Source: an uncultured Burkholderiales bacterium (lineage in GTDB: Bacteria; Pseudomonadota; Gammaproteobacteria; Burkholderiales; Burkholderiaceae_C). From it: 7,736 nt of DNA. The translations under genes were made by a program, and so were the position numbers. This document shows positions 1 through 5,898 of the stretch, piece by piece. The notes beneath the pieces are model-generated. The model was not told the DNA's origin, did no database searches, and saw nothing but the letters and a program-made list of their open reading frames with translations. The stretch is from the NCBI GenBank assembly GCA_937897495.1, contig CALCBL010000185.1:1-7736 (forward strand), in the 5' to 3' direction. The first letter of the stretch is position 1. Each line of letters begins with the position of its first letter.

Positions 1-339
1 TTCAGCGTTTCTGCAATGGCCAAGTTGCCAGCGCCCAGTGACGAAGCCAAAGCCAAGGCGGCAGAAGCAGCCGCTAAAACAGCCCACGGCAACAAAGTGG
101 CAGATTTTCAATTGTGCAAGTCACGCGAAAAAGTCGCGGCGCATTACTACAAAACGGCCAAGGCCAGTGGCAAACCAACTAGCGCGCCTGTTGCTACACC
201 AGCTTGTGCAGATCCAGGTCCCTTTGTGGCCGCTGCACCGGCCGCTCCTGCTGCTGTAGCAGCAGCACCTGCCGCAGCAGCTAAGCCTGCAGCACCGGGC
301 GCTGCCCCTGCCGCTGCTGCGCCTGCCAAAAAGTCCTGA
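1..339 (+). CDS. Small exported Ala/Pro-rich protein of unknown function (5' end outside window)
   Basis: The frame is open from the first base and reads FSVSAMA-KLPAPSDEAKAK. I read FSVSAMA as the end of a cleaved signal peptide (Ala-x-Ala-type site after AMA), so the true start lies upstream of the window and the ATG at 16 is internal. The mature part begins with a charged, Ala/Lys-rich helix-like stretch, followed by a compact segment (FQLCKSREKVAAHYYKTAKA) and a second cysteine in TPACADPGPF. The tail, about the last 40 residues, is almost only Ala and Pro and ends in KKS. The two cysteines could form a disulfide in the periplasm. Similar small proteins with a KLPxPSDEAKAKAAEAAAK start seem familiar from Burkholderiales genomes, but no function is known to me. 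A strong terminator follows 24 bases after the stop, so this is the end of a transcription unit. Coding status is fairly sure; function is unknown. Confidence 0.75.
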   Translation, partial: FSVSAMAKLPAPSDEAKAKAAEAAAKTAHGNKVADFQLCKSREKVAAHYYKTAKASGKPTSAPVATPACADPGPFVAAAPAAPAAVAAAPAAAAKPAAPGAAPAAAAPAKKS

Positions 340-363
340 TTTTTCCCTGAATTCATCAGGTTG

Positions 364-396
364 AAAGTCCCTCGCTGCATAAGCGTGGGACTTTTT
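364..396 (+). terminator. Rho-independent terminator after the small exported protein gene
   Basis: The 8-bp arms AAAGTCCC (364-371) and GGGACTTT (387-394) pair perfectly. After one T-T mismatch the stem continues with CGCT (373-376) and AGCG (382-385) around the loop GCATA. The run TTTTT at 392-396 partly overlaps the right arm. The hairpin lies 24 bases after the stop codon of the upstream gene and 34 bases before fdhD. Confidence 0.82.
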
Positions 397-399
397 GCG

Positions 400-415
400 T
401 TAGGCTCAAGCCTGA
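400..415 (+). repeat. Small inverted repeat upstream of fdhD
   Basis: TTAGGC (400-405) and GCCTGA (410-415) can pair around the tetraloop TCAA, with one G-T wobble. The element sits between the terminator and the fdhD start and would fall in any fdhD leader RNA. Whether it has a role is unknown; a stem this short can arise by chance. Confidence 0.3.
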
Positions 416-430
416 ATCTTTGATTGACCC

Positions 431-1327
431 ATGTTGCAAACTCCTCCCCTGAAACCCAGACTGACCCAAGCCCGCGCAGAATTGACGCGTCAAATCAGTG
501 TGGTCAACGAGTTTGGCGAAAGTTCTCAAGTGCACATTCCCGCTGAGCGTGCGCTCACTGTGTATTTGGACAAGAAAGAACTGGTCACGCTTATGACCTT
601 GGGCGCCAGTCCGGAATGGTTGGTGTTGGGGTTCTTGCTCAATCAACGCTTGATTCAATCCGTGACTGAAATTGAATCCATCACCGTTGACTGGTCCCTA
701 GGCGAAGGCGAAATGGGGCAGCCTGGTGTAGCAGCCATCAAAACACGCGATGGCCTAAGCCAAGCTGGCCCTAAAACGGCAGCGCGTGTTGTCACAACTG
801 GCTGCGGGCAAGGCAGTGTGTTTGGAGATTTGGTCAGCGACATTGATGCCATTCAATTGCCAGCCGATGCGCACATTTCTCAGGCCACCTTGTATGCCTT
901 AGTCAACGCCATCCGCATTCAAGAAACCACTTACAAATCTTCTGGCTCTGTGCATGGCTGTGCCTTGTTCAAAGGCTCAGACATGCTGATGTTTGTCGAA
1001 GATGTAGGCCGGCACAATGCCGTAGACACCATTGCAGGTTGGATGGTCATGAACGATGTCAGCGGTCACGACAAAGTTTTTTACACCACAGGCAGATTGA
1101 CCAGCGAGATGGTCATCAAGTCAGCGCAGATGGGTGTGCCTATTGCCGTATCGCGCAGTGGCATTACCCAAATGGGATTGGAAGTGGCCGAGCGTGTGCA
1201 GCTTTGTGCCATTGGACGCGCCACCAACAAGCGCTTCTTGTGTTTCAGCGCAACGCACAGATTAAAGTGGCAAGCCGAGTTGGCCGAAGGCATCACAAGC
1301 AAGGCCGTGATTCAAGATGCCATCTGA
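431..1327 (+). CDS. fdhD: Formate dehydrogenase accessory sulfurtransferase FdhD
   Basis: FdhD is a cytoplasmic protein that transfers sulfur from the cysteine desulfurase IscS to the molybdenum (or tungsten) bis-MGD cofactor of formate dehydrogenase, which is needed for activity. Family marks in this 298-residue protein are the N-terminal ALTVYLDKKE...MTLGASPEWLVLGFLL region (about 41-70), TTGCGQGSVFGD (123-133) with Cys125, SGSVHGCALF (171-180), EDVGRHNAVD (190-199) and the C-terminal YTTGRLTSEMVIKSAQMG (218-235). Cys125 aligns with Cys121 of the E. coli CxxC motif; the second position is Gly128, so the motif is CGQG. The start at 431 is the first ATG after an in-frame TGA at 425-427; no clear Shine-Dalgarno sequence precedes it. 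The 3' end overlaps the permease gene by 11 bp, which suggests translational coupling. No formate dehydrogenase or molybdenum cofactor gene is in the window. The family assignment is very secure. Confidence 0.95.
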   Translation: MLQTPPLKPRLTQARAELTRQISVVNEFGESSQVHIPAERALTVYLDKKELVTLMTLGASPEWLVLGFLLNQRLIQSVTEIESITVDWSLGEGEMGQPGVAAIKTRDGLSQAGPKTAARVVTTGCGQGSVFGDLVSDIDAIQLPADAHISQATLYALVNAIRIQETTYKSSGSVHGCALFKGSDMLMFVEDVGRHNAVDTIAGWMVMNDVSGHDKVFYTTGRLTSEMVIKSAQMGVPIAVSRSGITQMGLEVAERVQLCAIGRATNKRFLCFSATHRLKWQAELAEGITSKAVIQDAI

Positions 1328-3923
1328 AGTTTCTAAAGCGCCCATCAGTTCTTCTTCCGTTGTCTTGAACACGCATTCGTGGCCGCGTTCATTTCAATTA
1401 GGCTTGCGCAATCTTTGGCGAGATTTACGTTCCGGCGAATTGAATTTGCTCATCGTGTCGGTGGTCTTGGCAGTTGCTGCGCTGACAGCGGTTGGATTTT
1501 TTTCTGATCGACTCCAAGCTGGTTTATGGCGAGACGCCAAACAGCTCTTGGGCGGTGATGCTGTGGTGGTCAGTGACAAACCCACAGCCGAATATTTTCA
1601 GAAAAAGGCCCAAGAATTGGGCCTCAAAACCAATGCCACCTTGAGCTTTCCCAGCATGGCGCGCGCAGACGATGCCAAAGGCGGCGAAACCAAATTGGTG
1701 GCTTTGAAAGCGGTGTCTGAAGGCTATCCCTTGCGCGGGCAAATGAGTTTGCAAAATTCGCAAAGTGGTGGCGCTGCCAACAATCAACCGGCTACTCGCC
1801 TAACCCGCGATGTGCCTCAAGCTGGCCAAGCTTGGGTTGACCCTTCTTTGCTTGAAGTGATGAACCTTCAGGTGGGTGATGCCATTTGGCTGGGCGACAA
1901 GTCTTTCCAAATTACGGCACTCATTCACCGTGAGCCAGACCGTGGCGCCGCCTTTATGAATTTTGCACCCAGGGTCATGATTCACCAAGCCGATGTGCCA
2001 GCCACGGGCTTGATTCAACCGGCCAGTCGTGTTTCTTATCGCATGGCCGTTTCGGGTGATGTGTCACAGGTGAATGTGCAGCAATTTTTAAAATGGGCTC
2101 GGGCGGAAGTTGACAAGCCAGAGGTGCGCGGCATTCAAGTTGAGTCAATGGAAAGCGGTCGCCCTGAAATGCGCCAAACCCTAGACCGCGCTGAAAAGTT
2201 TTTGAATTTGGTTGCACTGCTCGCTGCCTTGTTGTGCGCTGTGGCTGTTGCACTGGCAGCCAGAACCTTTGCAAGCAAGCACCTCGATGCTTGTGCTTTG
2301 TTGCGCGTCTTGGGGCAGAGTCAAAAAACCTTGTCTGTGGCTTATGCCTTTGAATTCATCACCGCTGGCATGGTGGCCAGCTTGTTAGGTGTGCTGTTGG
2401 GCTATGGCGTTCATCACGCCTTTATATGGCTTTTGGCGGGATTGGTCGATGCTCAACTGCCGCCCAGCTCCGTCGCACCTGCGCTGTTGGGCTTGGGCAT
2501 GGGCCTGACCTTGTTGTTGGCCTTTGGCCTGCCACCCGTTTTGCAGCTGGCCAAAGTTCCAGCGATGCGTGTCATACGCCGAGACATGGGTGGTATACAG
2601 CCTGCGTCTGTGGGTGTTTTACTTACAGGCTTACTCGGTTTTGCTGGCGCTCTTATGTGGGCCAGTCGTGATTTGAAGTTGGGCCTGATGACCGTCGGTG
2701 GTTTTGCTATAGCCACCTTGTTATTTGCAGGTGCCACTTGGTTGGTTTTGAAACTCTTGCGCAAATGGGTGCCATCAGACGCCACGCCTCGATGGCTTCT
2801 GTTGGCCACGCGCCAAGTCATGGCGCGACCTGTTTATGCAGGGGTTCAAGTCAGCGCATTGTCGATTGGATTGTTGGCCTTGGTCTTGTTGGTTTTGCTG
2901 CGCACCGATCTCATCAACAGCTGGCGCAAGGCCACACCCGTGAATGCGCCAGATCGATTTGTCATCAACATCCAGCCCGATCAAACACAAGCTTTTCAAG
3001 CCTCGCTGAAGCAAGCCGGTGTGACAGGCTACGATTGGTACCCCATGATCCGCGGTCGCTTGGTAGCCGTTAACGGCAACGCGGTCAGCCCGTCAGATTA
3101 CACCGATGACCGCGCCAAAAGAATGGTCGACCGCGAATTTAACTTGTCTGCGCGCTCGGCCCAACCCGAACACAATCCCGTGGTTCAAGGCCAATGGAAA
3201 GAAGGCGAGCGCGATGCGGTGAGTATTGAAATCGGCATTGCCAAAACACTCGGCTTGAAAATGGGCGATCGTTTGCGATTTGATGTGGGCGGCGTCATTT
3301 CTGAAGGGCGCGTTACTTCTTTTCGCAAAGTCGACTGGGGCTCGATGCGCGCCAACTTCTTTGTGATTTATCCGGTAGACAATTTGCCCGATGTGCCCTT
3401 GAGTTACATGGCCGCTTTTAAAACACCGGATGTGCCCGCTTTCGAGCGCAACTTGCTTCAGCAGTTTCCCAATGTCACCAGCGTCGACTTGCGAGCCACG
3501 TTCATACAAATTCAAAACGTATTGGACCAAGTCATTCGCGCGGTTGAATTTCTATTTGCATTCACTTTGATGGCCGGCTTGCTGGTACTGACCGCCGCCG
3601 TCACTTCCACCCGTGAAGAACGAAAAAGAGAATTCGCCATCATGCGGGCCTTGGGTGCAACTGGCCGTTTACTGAGCCAAGTGCAAACTGCCGAACTCAT
3701 GGGGGTCGGGCTGTTGGCTGGCTTCTTGGCCAGCTTGGTGGCTGAGTTGGTGGGCTGGGGCTTGGCTCGATTTGTCTTTGAATTTGAATGGACAGCATCA
3801 CTTTGGGTGCCAGCTGCTGGTGCACTCACGGGCGCACTTTTGGCCTGGATTGCAGGGTGGTGGGGTTTGGCGGAAGTGCTCCGGCAGCCTGTGTCACAAA
3901 CCCTGCGTCAGGCCTCAGAATAA
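1317..3923 (+). CDS. FtsX/YbbP-family ABC transporter permease, large two-domain type
   Basis: This is an 868-residue inner-membrane permease of the FtsX/MacB type, resembling E. coli YbbP. I count about ten membrane segments: 43-62, 295-317, 343-368, 388-412, 431-448, 456-480, 507-528, 740-763, 791-817 and 830-850. Two FtsX units (about 295-420 and 740-865) are separated by a central membrane block. Two large hydrophilic, presumably periplasmic, domains lie at about 63-290 and 529-738. The cytoplasmic coupling-helix signature TREERKREFAIMRALGATG (765-783) is typical of the family and contacts a partner ATPase. YbbP works with the ATPase YbbA and is linked in the literature to export or lipoprotein-type substrates, but its substrate is not well defined. 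No Walker-type ATPase is encoded in this window. The ATG at 1317 lies inside the end of fdhD (overlap ATGCCATCTGA); recognisable family sequence begins near residue 25, and no better in-frame ATG exists until residue 113. The fold is very sure, the substrate unknown. Confidence 0.92.
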   Translation: MPSEVSKAPISSSSVVLNTHSWPRSFQLGLRNLWRDLRSGELNLLIVSVVLAVAALTAVGFFSDRLQAGLWRDAKQLLGGDAVVVSDKPTAEYFQKKAQELGLKTNATLSFPSMARADDAKGGETKLVALKAVSEGYPLRGQMSLQNSQSGGAANNQPATRLTRDVPQAGQAWVDPSLLEVMNLQVGDAIWLGDKSFQITALIHREPDRGAAFMNFAPRVMIHQADVPATGLIQPASRVSYRMAVSGDVSQVNVQQFLKWARAEVDKPEVRGIQVESMESGRPEMRQTLDRAEKFLNLVALLAALLCAVAVALAARTFASKHLDACALLRVLGQSQKTLSVAYAFEFITAGMVASLLGVLLGYGVHHAFIWLLAGLVDAQLPPSSVAPALLGLGMGLTLLLAFGLPPVLQLAKVPAMRVIRRDMGGIQPASVGVLLTGLLGFAGALMWASRDLKLGLMTVGGFAIATLLFAGATWLVLKLLRKWVPSDATPRWLLLATRQVMARPVYAGVQVSALSIGLLALVLLVLLRTDLINSWRKATPVNAPDRFVINIQPDQTQAFQASLKQAGVTGYDWYPMIRGRLVAVNGNAVSPSDYTDDRAKRMVDREFNLSARSAQPEHNPVVQGQWKEGERDAVSIEIGIAKTLGLKMGDRLRFDVGGVISEGRVTSFRKVDWGSMRANFFVIYPVDNLPDVPLSYMAAFKTPDVPAFERNLLQQFPNVTSVDLRATFIQIQNVLDQVIRAVEFLFAFTLMAGLLVLTAAVTSTREERKREFAIMRALGATGRLLSQVQTAELMGVGLLAGFLASLVAELVGWGLARFVFEFEWTASLWVPAAGALTGALLAWIAGWWGLAEVLRQPVSQTLRQASE

Positions 3924-3924
3924 A

Positions 3925-4560
3925 TCAAGAGGGTGTGAGCAGCACCACCAAAGCCCCGGCGCCGCCTTCTGCCGGCTTGGCTTGCACAAAGGCCATCACT
4001 TGGTTTTTTTGCACCAACCAACTGTGCACTTTGGATTTGAGCACTGGCGTTTTGCCAGGAGAGCCCAAACCTTTGCCATGCACCACTCGGACACACCGAA
4101 TACCGTGTTTGTGCGCCTCGCGAATGAAGGTGGTTAAGGCCAAGCGGGCCTCATCGCTGCGCAAGCCATGCAAATCAATTTCACGCTGAATGGCCCATTC
4201 GCCTTTTCGCAATTTGCGCGTAACTTCTGTGCCCACACTGGGCCTGCGAAAACTCAGTGCATCGTCGGTGTCGAGCAAAGTGCTGACGTCGAACTCATCG
4301 CTTAGTGAGTCTTGAATGACCTTGGCTTCGTCTTTTTGAAGCTGGGTGGCCACGGGTTCGCGCGGCGTTCTGGGAAGATGTGCTTTGTTGTGAACAGGCA
4401 ATGGCGCCACCTTGCCGATGGCGCGTGCAAACAGGTTTTTATCCGCCTCTGCCTTTCGAATGGCCGCCGCGCGCGCAGCTTCCTCGGCAACTGCTTTGGC
4501 CTGCGCCGCTGCAATTTGCTTTTGAACCAGTTTGAGATCTTGAAGCGATTGGAATTTCAC
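3925..4560 (-). CDS. Smr (MutS2 C-terminal-like) domain protein, possible nuclease
   Basis: The C-terminal half carries a clear Smr domain: EIDLHGLRSDEARLAL with DLHG at residues 129-132, then RVVHGKGLGSPGKTPVLKS with HGKG at 161-164, and the closing GGAGALVVLL. Smr domains are known as DNA or RNA endonucleases (MutS2 tail and stand-alone Smr proteins); the activity here is inferred from family. The N-terminus (about 7-39) is an Ala/Lys/Glu-rich helix, likely coiled coil, followed by a linker rich in charge and Pro. I chose the GTG at 4560-4558, giving 211 residues and the start MKFQSLQDLK, which looks like the natural family start. A longer reading from the TTG at 4578 (adding MWHHWL) is possible; an in-frame TAA at 4593-4591 bounds it. 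Neither start has a good ribosome binding site. The gene lies 42 bp downstream of radC and probably shares its transcript. It is convergent with the permease gene, whose stop codon is one base away. Confidence 0.88.
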   Translation of the reverse strand: MKFQSLQDLKLVQKQIAAAQAKAVAEEAARAAAIRKAEADKNLFARAIGKVAPLPVHNKAHLPRTPREPVATQLQKDEAKVIQDSLSDEFDVSTLLDTDDALSFRRPSVGTEVTRKLRKGEWAIQREIDLHGLRSDEARLALTTFIREAHKHGIRCVRVVHGKGLGSPGKTPVLKSKVHSWLVQKNQVMAFVQAKPAEGGAGALVVLLTPS

Positions 4561-4585
4561 CAGCCAATGGTGCCACAAGCTACAA

Positions 4586-4613
4586 GCGTTTTAACTGTTG
4601 ACTTATAAAACGC
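4586..4613 (-). repeat. Perfect 8-bp inverted repeat spanning the radC stop codon
   Basis: GCGTTTTA (4586-4593) and TAAAACGC (4606-4613) are perfect reverse complements around a 12-base spacer that contains the radC stop codon (4605-4603). In the radC-smr transcript this would form a hairpin at the gene junction. No T-run follows on the minus strand, so it is not a classical terminator. It could affect coupling or RNA stability, or be chance. Confidence 0.4.
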
Positions 4614-5277
4614 CTTGCTCGGCCATGGAGAAGGCCTGACCTGGGCCCACAATCACGTGGTCTAAGACCCTAACGTCCACCATGGCCAAAGCAGACTTCA
4701 AACTGCGCGTAAGGTGTAAATCGGCAGGGCTGGGATGCACCGACCCACTGGGATGGTTGTGCGCCAACACCACCGCGGCGCTGTGGTGATGCAGGGCCCG
4801 AAGTACCACTTCACGGGGGTACACACTGGTTTGGCTGAGCGTGCCCCGAAACAAAGTTTCCATGCACACCAGCTTGTGTTGAGAGTCTAGGAACAGCATG
4901 GCAAACACCTCGTGTGTTTTGTGCGCCAAATGGAGCTGTAAATAAAGCTGAACGCTGCTGGCGCTTTGCATGACCTCACGGGTGCTGAGTTGCTGAGCCA
5001 TGGCGCGCTTGGCCAATTCCATGACGGCCAGGAGCTCGGATTGTTTGGCGGGCCCTAGGCCTTTGATGGCTGTTTGTTGCGCCGGCGGAGTGAGCAGCAA
5101 ATTGGCCAGGCCACCGCTGGCCTGAAGCATGTCTTGCGCCAATTGCAGCACGTTGCGGCCAGCCACTCCTGTTCTGAGTAACAGGGCCAAAAGCTCGGTA
5201 TCGCTTAGAGCGCCTGGCCCGCGGGTGAGTATTTTTTCGCGGGGACGGGTGTCTGGGGGTAATTCTTGGAAGTTCAT
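4603..5277 (-). CDS. radC: RadC family JAB/MPN-domain protein
   Basis: The 224-residue protein has the usual RadC layout. Residues about 21-92 form the helix-hairpin-helix-like part (SDTELLALLLRTG, IKGLGPAKQSELLAVMELAK). Residues about 102-224 form a JAB1/MPN metalloprotease-like domain. The JAMM zinc-binding pattern is complete: Glu140, His173-x-His175 and Ser183-x-x-Asp186 in AHNHPSGSVHPSPAD. The family was named for DNA repair, but the original E. coli mutant was later assigned to recG, and the true function of RadC is unsettled; JAMM proteins are usually metal-dependent hydrolases such as deubiquitinases. The start ATG (5277-5275) gives the standard MNFQELPPDTRPREK N-terminus, with a weak purine-rich AGAAAG just upstream. 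It is divergent from fkpB and first in a likely two-gene unit with the smr gene. Confidence 0.95.
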   Translation of the reverse strand: MNFQELPPDTRPREKILTRGPGALSDTELLALLLRTGVAGRNVLQLAQDMLQASGGLANLLLTPPAQQTAIKGLGPAKQSELLAVMELAKRAMAQQLSTREVMQSASSVQLYLQLHLAHKTHEVFAMLFLDSQHKLVCMETLFRGTLSQTSVYPREVVLRALHHHSAAVVLAHNHPSGSVHPSPADLHLTRSLKSALAMVDVRVLDHVIVGPGQAFSMAEQGVL

Positions 5278-5310
5278 GGGCTTTCTGAAGAGATAAATGC
5301 CCCAGATTCA

Positions 5311-5330
5311 GGCTTTTGGGGGCGAAAGCC
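5311..5330. repeat. Inverted repeat in the radC-fkpB divergent intergenic region
   Basis: GGCTTT (5311-5316) and AAAGCC (5325-5330) are perfect inverted copies around an 8-base G-rich spacer. The site lies about 13 bases before the proposed fkpB -10 element, where a -35 box or operator would be. Its function is not shown by the sequence. Confidence 0.3.
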
Positions 5331-5342
5331 GCAGAAGCTTTT

Positions 5343-5348
5343 TACAAT
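5343..5348 (+). promoter_or_regulatory. Possible -10 element of the fkpB-ispH(-serS) promoter
   Basis: TACAAT matches the sigma-70 -10 consensus TATAAT at five of six bases. It is the best candidate in the 162-bp gap between radC and fkpB. No good -35 box stands at 16-18 bases; the nearest TTG-containing hexamer (TTGGGG, 5316-5321) is 21 bases away. Transcription from here would start near 5355 and leave a leader of about 85 bases. Confidence 0.4.
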
Positions 5349-5357
5349 GGTGCATTC

Positions 5358-5403
5358 GACTCTTGGAGTCTGAACCCAAAGCCCTCTCCATGGGGTGGTT
5401 TGG
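5358..5403 (+). other. Two small hairpins in the predicted fkpB leader
   Basis: GACTC (5358-5362) and GAGTC (5366-5370) pair around TTG. Immediately after, CCAAA-G-CC (5376-5383) can pair with GG-TTTGG (5397-5403) with one bulged G, enclosing further C-rich and G-rich bases around an ATG at 5390. The second hairpin is followed by only four T residues after an A, so it is a weak terminator at best. I cannot match them to a known riboswitch or attenuator. Confidence 0.3.
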
Positions 5404-5439
5404 ATTTTCAATAGCCTGCATTTTTCAGAATTAAGTTTT

Positions 5440-5883
5440 ATGACCACAGTCCAAGCTGGATCTTTTTTAACGCTGCATTACCGATTGGCAGGGCCGCAGG
5501 GCACGCTCATCAATACTTTTGAAGACAAGCCTGCCACCCTGTCCTTGGGCTCTGGCGAGTTGTCGCCTGGCATGGAAGCGGCCTTGATGGGCTTGGAAGA
5601 GGGCGTTCGCACGACTTTCGAATTGGCCTCGGGTGTGGCTTTCGGCGATCGCAACCCTGACATGCAGCAATGGGTGGCGCGCAAGTTGTTGGCGCAATTG
5701 GGTGCAGCACAAGAACACTATGTGCCTGGCGATGTGGTTCAATTTCCTACACCCGATGGCCATGGCACTTATGCCGGTGCTGTGATGCAAGTGGCCGATG
5801 ATGGCGCAGTCTTGTTTGACTTCAATCACCCCTTGGCGGGACATCCCGTCACGTTTGAAGTTCATGTGATTGGTATTTTATAA
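5440..5883 (+). CDS. fkpB: FKBP-type peptidyl-prolyl cis-trans isomerase, SlyD/SlpA (FkpB) class
   Basis: This 147-residue cytoplasmic protein isomerises Xaa-Pro bonds and probably acts as a folding chaperone. The N-terminal FKBP part contains LTLHYRLAGPQGTLINTF (10-27) and LGSGELSPGMEAALMGLEEG (36-55). The chain then enters the insert-in-flap chaperone domain (about 75-128) and returns through DFNHPLAGHPVTFEV (127-141), the signature of the SlyD/SlpA class. It has no His-rich metal-binding tail, which separates it from SlyD. I chose the ATG at 5440, since MTTVQAGSFLTLHYRL is a normal family start; an in-frame GTG at 5395 would add 15 residues that do not look like the family. No strong Shine-Dalgarno is visible. 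ispH follows after 15 bases, the same fkpB-ispH pairing known from E. coli, so the two are very probably in one operon. Confidence 0.93.
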   Translation: MTTVQAGSFLTLHYRLAGPQGTLINTFEDKPATLSLGSGELSPGMEAALMGLEEGVRTTFELASGVAFGDRNPDMQQWVARKLLAQLGAAQEHYVPGDVVQFPTPDGHGTYAGAVMQVADDGAVLFDFNHPLAGHPVTFEVHVIGIL

Positions 5884-5898
5884 AGCGAATTCAAGCAG

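Noticed and set aside
249..264. Perfect inverted repeat TGCTGC-TGTA-GCAGCA
   Set aside because: It comes from a run of alanine codons (GCT and GCA) inside the coding sequence and needs no regulatory reading.
346..360. CCTGA-ATTCA-TCAGG hairpin just after the first stop codon
   Set aside because: The 5-bp stem is weak, and the stronger terminator at 364-396 explains transcription end.
147..380. Minus-strand ORF rich in Ala and Gly opposite the exported protein gene
   Set aside because: It is the antisense shadow of an Ala/Pro low-complexity coding region and shows no independent family features.
361..383. TTGAAA (361-366) with CATAAG (378-383) as an fdhD promoter
   Set aside because: The spacer is only 11 bases and both elements overlap the terminator stem or loop.
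409..420. 12-base match AAGCCTGAATCT shared with the minus strand upstream of radC (near 5304-5315)
   Set aside because: A few 12-base matches are expected by chance in a window of this size when both strands are counted.
2426..3073. Additional plus- and minus-strand ORFs inside the permease gene
   Set aside because: They are out-of-frame shadows with no recognisable domains, while the permease frame is continuous and fully explained.
3772..4189. Plus-strand ORFs crossing from the permease end into the Smr gene
   Set aside because: They overlap two well-supported genes and encode low-quality Cys/His-rich sequence typical of shadow frames.
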